This document shows, in pieces, positions 9,168 to 17,265 of a stretch of 64,000 nt of DNA; position 1 is the stretch's first letter, and every line of letters starts with the position of its first letter. A program made the position numbers and the translations under genes. Origin of the DNA: Gp6-AA40 sp035293405 (GTDB lineage Bacteria; Acidobacteriota; Vicinamibacteria; Vicinamibacterales; UBA2999); assembly GCA_035293405.1 (NCBI GenBank), contig DATDOE010000079.1:81977-145976 (forward strand). The letters are read 5' to 3'. The notes beneath the pieces were generated by a model that saw only the letters and a list, made by a program, of their open reading frames with translations, was not told where the DNA came from and made no database searches.

Positions 9168-9302
9168 GTTCAAGAAGGAGCGGGAAGACTGCGTCGGTAC
9201 CGGGTTAGTCAGAATGGAACGACCGGCTCCGAGTCGCAACTCGTGGGTTACGCTGCGATTTGGAGACCTCAACGCAGAGCCACATGCGAAAAGGAGCCGG
9301 TC
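9168..9302 (+). ncRNA. Candidate IS110 bridge RNA / structured leader that sequesters the transposase ribosome binding site
   Basis: The bases before the IS110 transposase are unusually structured. GACCGGCTCC (9221-9230) is perfectly complementary to GGAGCCGGTC (9293-9302), enclosing 62 bases. Inside are a CGAGT/ACTCG hairpin (9230-9243) and a CTGCG/CGCAG stem with an internal loop near 9253-9276. The 3' arm contains the Shine-Dalgarno sequence and abuts the ATG. Many IS110-group elements encode a bridge RNA in this position. The 5' end of the RNA and its guide loops are not determined. Confidence 0.45.
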
Positions 9303-10430
9303 ATGAAGAAGGTACGCTGGGTCGGTCTGGATGTCCATGCGGATAGCATTGCGGTGGCGGTCGCGGAGCCGACCGGCGAGGTGCGATCCCTCGGCCAGAT
9401 CCCGAATCGACCGGAGTCGATCCGGAAGCTGATGAAGAAACTGGGGCCAGCCGACTCGGTGCGGGCGTGCTACGAGGCCGGGCCGACCGGCTATGTGATC
9501 TATTGGCAGCTGACGACGCTCGGCGTCCACTGTGAAGTGGTGGCGCCGACGCTGGTGCCGACGAAAGCGGGCGATCGCGTCAAGACGGATCGGCGCGATG
9601 CGGAGAAGCTCGCGCGGTGCTACCGCGCCGGCGATTTGACGGCCGTGTGGGTGCCGGACGCCGCGCACGAGGCGCTGCGAGACCTGGTGCGCGCCCGGGA
9701 AGCCGCGAAGAAGGACCAGCTCCGAGCGCGTCACCGGTTGGGCAAGTTTCTGCTGCGCCATGGCCGGCGCTCGCCGGCGGGGATGACGTCGTGGACGCAG
9801 CGGCATCTGGTCTGGATCAAGACCACCGTACATTTCGAGCAGCCGGCCCAGGAAGCGACACTCCTGGACTACTTCCACGAAGTCGATCACGTGGCCGGGC
9901 GTATCGAACGGCTCGAGCGTGGGATCGACGCGGCCGTACAGACGGCACCCGCGCGGATGCGTGCCGTGATTGAGGCGCTCCAGGCGTTGCGGGGCATCGC
10001 GCTCGTCTCGGCCGTGACGATCGTCGCCGAGGTCGGCGCGCTCTCCCGCTTTGCGCGGGCCCCACAAGTGATGGGCTACAGCGGGATGGGCGCACGCGAG
10101 GACTCGAGCGGCGGACGGACGCGTCGAGGCGGCATCACCAAAACGGGCAACGCCCACCTCCGACGCATCGTCATTGAGGCGGCATGGGCGTATCGGCACC
10201 GACCGTCCGTGGGCGGCGCGTTGCGCAAGCGACAGGCGGCGCTCAGCGAGGAGGTGAAGGCGATCGCCTGGAAGGCGCAGCACCGCTTGCACGGCCGCTA
10301 TCGGAAGCTCCTCGGTCGGGGGAAATGCCAGCAGCAGGTCGTGACAGCCGTGGGCCGCGAGCTCCTGGGCTTCATCTGGGCGATCGGCGTGGCCGTCGAA
10401 CAACGGACGCCGCTGACGATGGCGGCGTAG
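9303..10430 (+). CDS. IS110-family transposase (DEDD recombinase)
   Basis: 375 residues, a normal IS110 length. The RuvC-like DEDD residues are in place: D10 in GLDVH, E58 in CYEAGPTG, and D96 and D99 in KTDRRDAEKLA. The C-terminal Transposase_20 domain (about 225-345) contains YSGMGAREDSSGG, which supplies the conserved serine region, and TKTGNAHLRR. The product recombines a circular intermediate with its target, guided in this family by a bridge RNA. An AAGGAG site lies at 9291-9296, inside an inverted repeat. Flanking element ends could not be fixed because IS110 elements generally lack terminal repeats and target duplications. Confidence 0.95.
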   Translation: MKKVRWVGLDVHADSIAVAVAEPTGEVRSLGQIPNRPESIRKLMKKLGPADSVRACYEAGPTGYVIYWQLTTLGVHCEVVAPTLVPTKAGDRVKTDRRDAEKLARCYRAGDLTAVWVPDAAHEALRDLVRAREAAKKDQLRARHRLGKFLLRHGRRSPAGMTSWTQRHLVWIKTTVHFEQPAQEATLLDYFHEVDHVAGRIERLERGIDAAVQTAPARMRAVIEALQALRGIALVSAVTIVAEVGALSRFARAPQVMGYSGMGAREDSSGGRTRRGGITKTGNAHLRRIVIEAAWAYRHRPSVGGALRKRQAALSEEVKAIAWKAQHRLHGRYRKLLGRGKCQQQVVTAVGRELLGFIWAIGVAVEQRTPLTMAA

Positions 10431-10838
10431 CGCACCAGGGCATGACACGCGCACGCAGCAGCGGCGGCGGTCGAGGGGCACACGGGAAGGAGAATCCTCG
10501 AGCGGCCTATGCGGTCGGTCTCCGGACTGAACCCGCGCTGTTAGTCCGAGGTAGCTCCCGACGGATCACGATTATGCGGTCTCGACCCGCGAATATCAGA
10601 GTGATCAACCGTCGCGATAGCTGCTTCGGCCGCCACCGATGCTGCGTGCGAGTGCCATCGGAGAACAAGCTGATTTGACAGGTCGTTCCATATCAGGCCG
10701 CAACTGGCGGTACCACAACACGCTTAGCGACCTAAAGCTTGAATACTGGGCTGCCAAGACCCTCCCTTGGCGACGGCGACCGACAACCCGTTTAGCGCGC
10801 CCCGCCTTGACAGCGACCCTCCTTAGTGAGGAGTCGTT
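10431..10838. other. Non-coding DNA after the IS110 transposase, with two strong inverted repeats
   Basis: No convincing gene. CGGACT (10523-10528) pairs with AGTCCG (10543-10548). A longer interrupted stem pairs CGACGG plus ATCAC (10559-10569) with GTGAT plus CCGTCG (10601-10614), enclosing a GCGG/CCGC hairpin. These may be the right end of the IS110 element or a structured RNA. A TTGACA hexamer at 10807-10812 is a possible -35 element for the following operon. Confidence 0.5.
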
Positions 10839-11282
10839 ATGCCGTACCCCCAACTCACCGGACGCATTTCACAGCCTGGCGAGCGCACGCCCGGTCGCCC
10901 CGTTCTGATAGCCGTCCTCCTGCTGGGGACGATCCTCACGGTCGTCGGGTGGCGGTTCGCCCCTCATCCCGTCGCGTCGCCGGTGCCTTCTGAGCCGGCA
11001 GCTGAGCCTAGCAAGCCAGTCCGCCACGTGGCAGAGTCCGCCGCCCTTGAAAGCCAGCACCTGCACCTGGCCCATGCCGAGCAGGAGCTCGTGGCGGCCG
11101 CAGAACAGCTGGCCACCGCTCGGCGACTGCTGGCTGCCCTCAGTCCGGCTTTGAACCGCAACTATCTCCAATCGGAAAGGCGACAAGCGGAGCGCGCATG
11201 GACGGTGACCGATGGGGCGCAGCGCGCGATCGAACAGGCGCTCGAGGATATTCGGTTCACTTTATCGCAAGGAAAGGAGTAG
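10839..11282 (+). CDS. Single-pass membrane protein with coiled coil, first gene of E1-like operon
   Basis: 147 residues with a well placed GAGGAG five bases from ATG. Residues about 20-42 form one transmembrane helix (RPVLIAVLLLGTILTVVGW). A Pro/Ala-rich linker follows, and then a long helical, heptad-like region (about 65-140, rich in Ala, Glu, Gln and Leu). The topology would leave the coiled coil on one face of the membrane, probably outside. It opens a five-gene operon (10839-13519) whose other members include an E1-like enzyme. No family recognised; it may be a scaffold for the complex. Confidence 0.7.
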   Translation: MPYPQLTGRISQPGERTPGRPVLIAVLLLGTILTVVGWRFAPHPVASPVPSEPAAEPSKPVRHVAESAALESQHLHLAHAEQELVAAAEQLATARRLLAALSPALNRNYLQSERRQAERAWTVTDGAQRAIEQALEDIRFTLSQGKE

Positions 11283-11286
11283 CCAG

Positions 11287-11793
11287 ATGCATCGCTCACT
11301 TCATCAAGGTCTGCAGGCTGTCAGCTCAATCGTTGGCACCCTTCAACATCATGTGCACTCGCCCGTCTTCTCCGTCGACGGACTAGATCAAGCTCTTCAA
11401 CCGACGCGCGGATCGCGAGTCACCGCCATCAGGTCACTGGCGTTGACGACGCCAGGACGCGCCAGGACTCCTGTGGCACTCGATCGTCTCCCCGGTGTCG
11501 TGAGTAGTGTGACGCGTCGAACTCGACGGGTCACACCGGTCCCAACGCTAAACGACCCGCGACGGTTCCCGGTGGCGTCGATTGACTTCAGTCGCCCGGA
11601 CATCGGCCTACCCTATGGCATCCCGCGGCACATCAACGCCGCCACGCTCAAGACGATCGCGGGTGGGCGATCCGTCGATCGGTTGCTGAGGAAGACAGGG
11701 GCCGGCTGGGTGTTCGTGCGCGACGAGGAGATGGTGGATCTTGCGGACGGCTCACAGGAATACCGTCTCGGAAGGCTGACGATCTTCAGCTAG
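11287..11793 (+). CDS. Unknown protein, second gene of E1-like operon
   Basis: 168 residues, starting four bases after the previous gene with an AGGAG site upstream. The N-terminal half is basic and low in predicted structure. Residues about 95-168 look folded and include IDFSRPDIGLPYGIPRHI and a C-terminal beta segment ending in EYRLGRLTIFS. No di-glycine tail or E2-type cysteine motif is present, so it is not an obvious ubiquitin-like or E2 protein. A substrate or partner of the E1-like enzyme is possible but is inference only. Confidence 0.6.
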   Translation: MHRSLHQGLQAVSSIVGTLQHHVHSPVFSVDGLDQALQPTRGSRVTAIRSLALTTPGRARTPVALDRLPGVVSSVTRRTRRVTPVPTLNDPRRFPVASIDFSRPDIGLPYGIPRHINAATLKTIAGGRSVDRLLRKTGAGWVFVRDEEMVDLADGSQEYRLGRLTIFS

Positions 11794-11805
11794 GGGAGTA
11801 CGTTC

Positions 11806-12483
11806 GTGAGTGTCCTCGATGTGCTCCTCATCGGTCTCGCCGCTTTGGTGACGGCGTACCTGCTGCTCATGCTGATCATCACTGCACTGCCGCTGGTACG
11901 GCACGCCCCCTCACGGATCGGTGAGAGTGTTACGGCCCCCTTCTCGGAGACATTCAGACACATGGATCGGGAGCGACGGTTCGAACAACTCGACGCTGAA
12001 GTCCGGCGCGCTCTCGGGCAGGCCGATTCGTGGGGCAGCCAAGAGCGCGCCGAGATCGTGGAGGCGGCACTCGCCGCGCAACAGATCACCGCGCTCAACC
12101 GGATACTGCGAAAAACCGTTGGTCAGTGCCTGAATACACACTGGGCTGTCGCCAGCGGGTTGGCGGCCACGGATATGGGAGAGGCTGCCCGCCATCCCTG
12201 GAGCAACGGCCTGAGGCAACGGGTCATTGACGTCAGCGAGCTGCTCAGTCAACGCCTCGAAGCCTATCCGTTGATCCTCGATGCCCCGGAATTAATTCGA
12301 CTGCAGCTCGGCATCCGCTGGATCGGGCCAACCTGCGCCACGTGCCCGTACTGGACGACGTCGGTGGCTGATGCGCCGCGCATTTGTCCCACAGCGAAGG
12401 CGATTGGCCACGGTGGCTCCACCCAGCGCCCGAATGTGGCTGATGCCGAAGTGGTGAACGATTGTGAGGGCGATCTGGTATGA
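11806..12483 (+). CDS. Membrane-anchored Cys-motif protein, third gene of E1-like operon
   Basis: 225 residues with a GTG start. An N-terminal transmembrane helix (about 3-30, LDVLLIGLAALVTAYLLL) is followed by a helical middle region. Near the C-terminus is a cysteine cluster, PTCATCPYWTT, then RICPTAKAIG and a last NDCEGD, which could bind zinc or a cluster. The stop overlaps the E1-like start (ATGA at 12480-12483), so the two products are made together. It may recruit the E1-like protein to the membrane. No known family is recognised. Confidence 0.65.
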   Translation: MSVLDVLLIGLAALVTAYLLLMLIITALPLVRHAPSRIGESVTAPFSETFRHMDRERRFEQLDAEVRRALGQADSWGSQERAEIVEAALAAQQITALNRILRKTVGQCLNTHWAVASGLAATDMGEAARHPWSNGLRQRVIDVSELLSQRLEAYPLILDAPELIRLQLGIRWIGPTCATCPYWTTSVADAPRICPTAKAIGHGGSTQRPNVADAEVVNDCEGDLV

Positions 12484-13283
12484 AGCATTCCGAGGTTCGA
12501 CATCCCGCGTATCTCGACTGCTTTGCCGCACAACTCGGGACGCTGGGTGTGGCCGGTCAACGTCGCTTGCAACGCGCGGCCGTCCTGATCGCGGGTGCGG
12601 GAGGACTGGGCGCGGCGATCAGCTCAACCCTGGCCACGGTGGGCGTGGGCACACTCGTCATCGTGGACCCTCAGCGAATGGAGCTTGAGAACCTCAACCG
12701 GTATCCCTTCGCCCGTCTCGCCGACATCGGCAAACCGAAGGTGGACGTTCTGGCCGCATTCTTCGAAGGGCGACCACACCTCACTGCCGTCCCGGTACTG
12801 GGCACCGCTGAGGCCGTCGCGAAGACGCGCATCGCTCGGCAGAACATCCAACTTCTCGTCTCGGCGTCGAACACCGTGAGCAGCAGACTCGCCGTCGCAC
12901 AACTCGCGAGCAGGTACGGCGTTCCTCACATCTCGGCGGCCGTCAGCGATTGTCGTGAACGACGAGGTGGAACCGTGGTGGCCTGGATACCCGAACGACG
13001 GGATCTCGCGTGTCCGGCGTGCTTTCTGACATCTCGTGCTCGACCAATCCGCGGTGAGTCTCTCCTGGCCACCGTCGTTTCGACGGTCGGAGCGATGGCC
13101 GCCTGCGTCGCGGTCCAGTTGCTGACCCTCAGGGATCGAACACAGGCCCTCGAGCATGGCAACTGCCTGACGATAGACCTCCAGCATTACGCCGTCGAAC
13201 CCATCCGTGTGCTGCGCCGCCACGACTGCGTGGTATGTGCTGGTGGGCGTGGCGCGGTCAAGGCCAGAAGACATTCTCGATGA
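12480..13283 (+). CDS. ThiF/MoeB/E1-like adenylyltransferase
   Basis: 267 residues, the minimal ThiF/MoeB size. The Rossmann nucleotide-binding loop is GAGGLGAAI (39-47) and D63 follows in VIVDPQRME. The NLNRYPF segment (71-77) and K85/K87 form the usual ATP-contact motif. Two CxxC pairs (C178/C181 in CPAC, C250/C253 in CVVC) form the structural zinc site. The Mg-binding aspartate that normally sits in a CTDN or ATDN motif is replaced: the segment reads LLVSASNTVSSR. The family activates the C-terminus of ubiquitin-like or sulphur-carrier proteins by adenylation; no such partner is evident nearby. Confidence 0.85.
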   Translation: MKHSEVRHPAYLDCFAAQLGTLGVAGQRRLQRAAVLIAGAGGLGAAISSTLATVGVGTLVIVDPQRMELENLNRYPFARLADIGKPKVDVLAAFFEGRPHLTAVPVLGTAEAVAKTRIARQNIQLLVSASNTVSSRLAVAQLASRYGVPHISAAVSDCRERRGGTVVAWIPERRDLACPACFLTSRARPIRGESLLATVVSTVGAMAACVAVQLLTLRDRTQALEHGNCLTIDLQHYAVEPIRVLRRHDCVVCAGGRGAVKARRHSR

Positions 13284-13519
13284 GTGAGTCTCAGGCGTCC
13301 TTCGATCCTGGCTCCGCGGCAGCCCTGCTCGTCGTCATCGCGACGGCGCTCGTGGTTATCACCTACCTTCTTCCGGCTCTATTCCGCGCCGTATGGCAGG
13401 TGTTTGCCTGGAATCGTGATCGTGTGGCTCACCGTCGTCATTCTCGGACGCATGGTGAAGAAGCTGCTCGACTAGCACGGTTATCGGCCGTCAGCGACGG
13501 GCACGCGTACGGTTCTTGA
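13280..13519 (+). CDS. Small membrane protein, fifth gene of E1-like operon (probable frameshift near 13410)
   Basis: The start ATG overlaps the E1-like stop (ATGA). The first 40 residues give one good transmembrane helix (ALLVVIATALVVITYLLPAL). After about 13405 this frame turns hydrophilic and runs into the convergent regulator gene. The +1 frame over the same bases gives a second excellent helix (PGIVIVWLTVVILGRM) followed by VKKLLD and a TAG at 13473-13475, just before the convergent gene. The natural product is therefore probably a two-helix protein joined by a frameshift, either a sequencing/indel event or programmed. Function unknown. Confidence 0.5.
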   Translation: MSESQASFDPGSAAALLVVIATALVVITYLLPALFRAVWQVFAWNRDRVAHRRHSRTHGEEAARLARLSAVSDGHAYGS

Positions 13520-14168
13520 GCCGCCACCACGTCCAGAATCGAACCGCTCGGTCCTTGAGGTGCGCGATTCTTGATTCGATCGCTTGCGGTGCCACACCCT
13601 CGCGTCGGGCATGTTCGCGCAGCGAAATGCCGTCACGCCAGATGGCCTCGATGGTCCTGAGTTCCTTCGGCGAGAACACCCCGCTCATCCGATACTTCGT
13701 GATCTCGGCGGCCCTTCGACGGCGTAGTTCGGCGAGCATGCTCCGTTCCGGCAGATCGAAAGGTTGAGGGACGAGTGGATCGGGAACGGACAGCACACGG
13801 ACCAGCCGCCCATTCCTCCTCACCATCGGACCGTCAAGGGGACCACCGTCGGGGCCTGCTGCGCGCTCGACCGCCTCGACGCGACGGAATGACCACGGAT
13901 CCGCAAACCTCGGCGCTCCACGTTGCCGGGGACGACTCGCGGGCACACGGTTGATCGGTGGCCGAGTGGTCGTTCCTGGTGTTCGGGATTCACGCGCGGA
14001 GTCAGTGACTCCACGGCTCCGCCGCCGTTCGCTGCGGAGAGCGGTCCGGGGCACAGGCCGGTCGCGCTCGACTGGTGGCTTGAAGCGGCGACCACAGCGA
14101 ACTCGTGAATCCGCACGTCTGGGGGGCAAGGTCCTTCGTCGGGTCTTTGATCGCTTCGAACTCGCCAT
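13491..14168 (-). CDS. Putative DNA-binding regulator with C-terminal sigma-region-4-like helix-turn-helix
   Basis: 225 residues. The ATG at 14168 has GAGGGAG seven bases upstream. The N-terminal 90 residues are Arg/Pro-rich and low complexity. The C-terminal segment (about 150-215) is helical and resembles sigma-70 region 4 or LuxR-type HTH: FSPKELRTIEAIWRDGISL, then a REHARREGVAPQAIESRIAHL turn and recognition helix. It may regulate the divergent gene at 14341 or the convergent E1-like operon. Exact family is not recognised. Confidence 0.6.
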   Translation of the reverse strand: MASSKRSKTRRRTLPPRRADSRVRCGRRFKPPVERDRPVPRTALRSERRRSRGVTDSARESRTPGTTTRPPINRVPASRPRQRGAPRFADPWSFRRVEAVERAAGPDGGPLDGPMVRRNGRLVRVLSVPDPLVPQPFDLPERSMLAELRRRRAAEITKYRMSGVFSPKELRTIEAIWRDGISLREHARREGVAPQAIESRIAHLKDRAVRFWTWWRLKNRTRARR

Positions 14169-14340
14169 AGGTCAACTCCCTCACGCCGGAACGGCTGGTC
14201 ATGAATTCTTCGACGACTGTAGTCGGCTCTTCGCGCGTGGTGGCGCCACCCCCCTCTCGTCTTGTCACACACGTCAAAAATGGCGATTCGCTGCAGTCGC
14301 TGCCTCATAATCGAAGCAGTGCCTACCATGTGAGTCAGCA

Positions 14341-15450
14341 ATGATTGGGAAACAGGTGAGGCTCGCTCGACTGGGAGACGTGGTCGACTGGCTTGATCGT
14401 GCCGGAGTACCGCTTCGACGAATTGCCGACGTCACGTCGACGAGCCACGCAAACGTTCGGGCGATCCTGAGTCGGTACCGGAGACGGCAGTCAATCGCAT
14501 CACCCGCCGTGACAACCTTGCCAGGTTGGCTACGAAAGGGTGAACTGTGGGACGACGAACTGCCACGTCATCGGCGCGATGCGTACGAGCGCCTTGAGGC
14601 TGCGCTGACCGACACGGTGCGAACGACATGGGCCCGGTACGATTTTGACTGGGGCGTTCAAAGACTCACTCGGTTGGGCCAGTTCTTTGGGTTTCTCAAT
14701 CAGACCCGCGGCGTTCATCTGCTGGCCCAACAGCAGCTGAACTTAGCGTTGTTCAACGTGCATCAGGGACGGACTGCAAGAGCGCAGGAACACGCACGGA
14801 CTGCCTTCACCCTTTACAAGCGCTACCACTGGACCGTCCGAGGCTCAGACGGTATCCGGGGCGTCATCGAAGCCCTCGGTGCCATCGCTCACGCCAAACT
14901 TCTCGCGCACAAGCCTCTCGTCGCCTTGCGCATCCTCGCAGGCATGGAAACTCTCCACCGCCAGCATCATGTTCCAATGCTGGCCGAGTTCCACCGCAAG
15001 CGGGGTGTGGCGTTTCTTCAGCTTGCGACGACTGAACACGATGTCGATGCACGACGCGCCTTCTCAGCCGCGGCAGCCACGCCGGCTGTCGACAACAACG
15101 TGTTGGACCACAGAATGGCAAGCGGACGTCATCTCAACCTGTTGAACAGCAACTACGATGGCGCAGGGGAACTGCTGCTCGATGCAGCCGCAGGCTACGG
15201 GAGTGACAGCCTACAGAAATCCATGTGCATCCACTGGGATGCTGCGGTCGCCCTCGCCACCGATTCACCGCAATTGCACCAGGAGGCGTACAACGTCATC
15301 ACGCTGAACGCAGACCTAACGCGGCGGTTTGGCCATCAGGCTACGATTTCGTACCTGCTCCTCAGAACGGATGCGCTCGGCATGCCCACGTCCCGACGGC
15401 GAGAATGGGTCCGTGTAGCGCTCTACAGCAACGCATTCCGAGGAGACTGA
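14341..15450 (+). CDS. HTH-start protein with helical-repeat body, unknown function
   Basis: 369 residues. Residues about 5-45 resemble a helix-turn-helix (DVVDWLDRAGVPLRRIADVTSTSHANVRAIL). The remainder is alpha-helical with Ala/Leu-rich spacing like TPR units (for example AQEHARTAFTLYKRYHW and AFLQLATTEHDVDARRAF). It could be a ligand- or peptide-responsive regulator, but no family is recognised. It is divergent from the regulator at 13491-14168 across 172 bases. Confidence 0.6.
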   Translation: MIGKQVRLARLGDVVDWLDRAGVPLRRIADVTSTSHANVRAILSRYRRRQSIASPAVTTLPGWLRKGELWDDELPRHRRDAYERLEAALTDTVRTTWARYDFDWGVQRLTRLGQFFGFLNQTRGVHLLAQQQLNLALFNVHQGRTARAQEHARTAFTLYKRYHWTVRGSDGIRGVIEALGAIAHAKLLAHKPLVALRILAGMETLHRQHHVPMLAEFHRKRGVAFLQLATTEHDVDARRAFSAAAATPAVDNNVLDHRMASGRHLNLLNSNYDGAGELLLDAAAGYGSDSLQKSMCIHWDAAVALATDSPQLHQEAYNVITLNADLTRRFGHQATISYLLLRTDALGMPTSRRREWVRVALYSNAFRGD

Positions 15451-15748
15451 AGACCACCCAACCTCGGACGCGGGAGCGCAGTCGCAATCCACATCGTCCG
15501 TCTCGGAGATTGGGAACTGCTTCGACCTGGTCTGACGAGTCGGAGGTCTCGCCGCATATTGAGCGCCGGACTCGGGACTTGTGATCGGGAAGCCAAGCGA
15601 GATTTCACCAGAGTAACGCCGTAGTGTCTTGAAGGGAGGTCGACTCAGCGCGCTCCGCGAGACACTATAGGCTCATTGCGGTGAGTACAACCCCCCCCTT
15701 GTCGCCTCGCCAAGAATCACCGCTCATGCATGGGGTTTGCACGAGATT
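15451..15748. other. Intergenic DNA, nothing recognised
   Basis: About 300 bases between the HTH-start protein and the convergent caspase operon. No gene, tRNA or clear terminator is seen; a run of eight to nine C bases lies near 15690. Confidence 0.5.
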
Positions 15749-17257
15749 CTAGCGAGACAGCTTGAACCTCTGAGGTTGTATGCCGGTGTTGAACTGCACG
15801 CTGCGAATCAGCACTTCCGCAGCCGGGGCACCATTGACATATTGCACTCTGCGCCTGGCTTCGCGAACGCCTCCATACTGCGCATAATCAAACAGTTCCG
15901 ATTCGAGCAACGGCAACCCCTTGGAGGACAGGCCAAACCTGAGCGGAAGGGCCGTCTCGGCATCGAGGTCGGCCCACACGCGCGAGCCGTCAGCCACCGT
16001 TCGTTCGATCCGCCACGCGACCCTGGCGCCGACGTTCACTTGGCCTTTGATGGTAGAAGCCCTGGCAAACTCGCTCAACCTCAGACCGTCGAAATACGCG
16101 TCGACCAGCTTTAGGTATTTGGCTTGGATGTCATCAACGCGCTTGGGTTCTTTTCCACCCTCCTGTCGCCACACGTCCTTTCCGTCGCTGGCAATCAAGA
16201 CGGTCTGGCCATTGACGGTCTGCTCCTGTCGGAATCGTCCAGCGACAGCCCCCTCAGCCGACCCGATTCCTTGCCCGCCAGGCGTCTTGTTGAATACTCG
16301 CAATGTAAAGGTGAAGGTGAAATCGTGGATCGCTTGTAGTTGCGCTGTGCCCCCGAGCGCGACGGCCGCACGCTCGACCAAGCCATCCGCGGTGATGTCC
16401 GGGGAGCCACCGGACCTCAGCGCGCGTCGTTGCCTCGCGGCCGCAACCCGAGCAATGAAGGCCTGCAACTGATCACCTGACGACGACCTGTTGCCGGCGC
16501 CCAAATGAAGCGTCGACGTTTTTGTGTCATCGCCCGGTTCGGCGATCACCACCTCGAGGAACTTCCCGAGTTCACCACCTGGACCGCTCCGTACCGCCGG
16601 GGCAAATCGACCCGGTTCCAGCGTTACCATCTTTGCGGAAACCACTTCTATAGGCATCACAAACCGATTGAACAGACACCGAAGAGGGAGTTGGCCCGCC
16701 GACGGCTTCTGTGCGTTCACCAGTGGGTCGAAGGCGAGTGTTCTGGACGTCAACTCGAACCTGACCGTGTGCATCGAATCGGACGCTAATACTCCGGAAC
16801 CGGAATGACGGTGCCGAAGTTCGAATACGGTCGGCGACTCGCGCAACTCCGGGGGATCGACAAAACTGGGAGACGATTCGAGGTCAGCAGTGATCCTGAA
16901 AACGACCGCATCGCCCTGCAGGCGCTTCACGTCGTCGCGAACGTTCCAGACGATCCGCTTCCCGGCTCCGGAACGCACGCCGGGCCCCACATCACCAGAC
17001 ACGAGGCGCGGCGTGACGCTGTAGCTCGAACCTCCATCGGTCGACACCAGCACCGAGATCCGAAACAGGTCCGACGGGTCACCGGTGCCAAGCAAGTCGT
17101 AGCGCACGACGATAGTGCCATCCTTGTCAACGACGGAGAACTCAACATTGGAGACACCGGTTGCACTCTGACCGTGCGTCGTGCGGCCAATTCCGGCGAG
17201 AGCAACGCAGAACATCGTCGACGCGATGATGCCGACGGGCGACAGACGCGCTGGCAT
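15749..17257 (-). CDS. Secreted protein, unknown function, with LolA-like C-terminal region (caspase operon)
   Basis: 502 residues with a signal peptide (about 1-28) and an AGGAG site five bases before ATG. The N-terminal region (about 35-130) looks like an Ig-like beta domain. The C-terminal 230 residues include VNGQTVLIASDGKDVWRQ and LKLVDAYFDGL and end QPQRFKLSR, resembling outer-membrane-lipoprotein carrier/sorting (LolA-like) folds in pattern only. It starts eight bases after the caspase-like gene, so it is the last gene of that operon. Role unknown; possibly an envelope partner or substrate of the peptidase. Confidence 0.65.
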   Translation of the reverse strand: MPARLSPVGIIASTMFCVALAGIGRTTHGQSATGVSNVEFSVVDKDGTIVVRYDLLGTGDPSDLFRISVLVSTDGGSSYSVTPRLVSGDVGPGVRSGAGKRIVWNVRDDVKRLQGDAVVFRITADLESSPSFVDPPELRESPTVFELRHRHSGSGVLASDSMHTVRFELTSRTLAFDPLVNAQKPSAGQLPLRCLFNRFVMPIEVVSAKMVTLEPGRFAPAVRSGPGGELGKFLEVVIAEPGDDTKTSTLHLGAGNRSSSGDQLQAFIARVAAARQRRALRSGGSPDITADGLVERAAVALGGTAQLQAIHDFTFTFTLRVFNKTPGGQGIGSAEGAVAGRFRQEQTVNGQTVLIASDGKDVWRQEGGKEPKRVDDIQAKYLKLVDAYFDGLRLSEFARASTIKGQVNVGARVAWRIERTVADGSRVWADLDAETALPLRFGLSSKGLPLLESELFDYAQYGGVREARRRVQYVNGAPAAEVLIRSVQFNTGIQPQRFKLSR

Positions 17258-17265
17258 GGATGCTC

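Larger units (their letters stand above)
9140..10620 (+). mobile_element. IS110-family insertion element (approximate limits)
   Basis: The span covers the transposase gene plus the structured non-coding DNA on both sides. The left edge is set near the start of the AT-rich stretch at 9140-9170, and the right edge after the folded region at 10559-10614. Both limits are estimates: no terminal inverted repeats or target duplication are seen, as expected for IS110. Confidence 0.5.

Noticed and set aside
14002..14277. Open frame on the minus strand overlapping the start of the 13491-14168 regulator
   Set aside because: The regulator has a good ribosome binding site at 14168. This frame has a weak start, and its C-terminal half is a shadow of the regulator's coding sequence.
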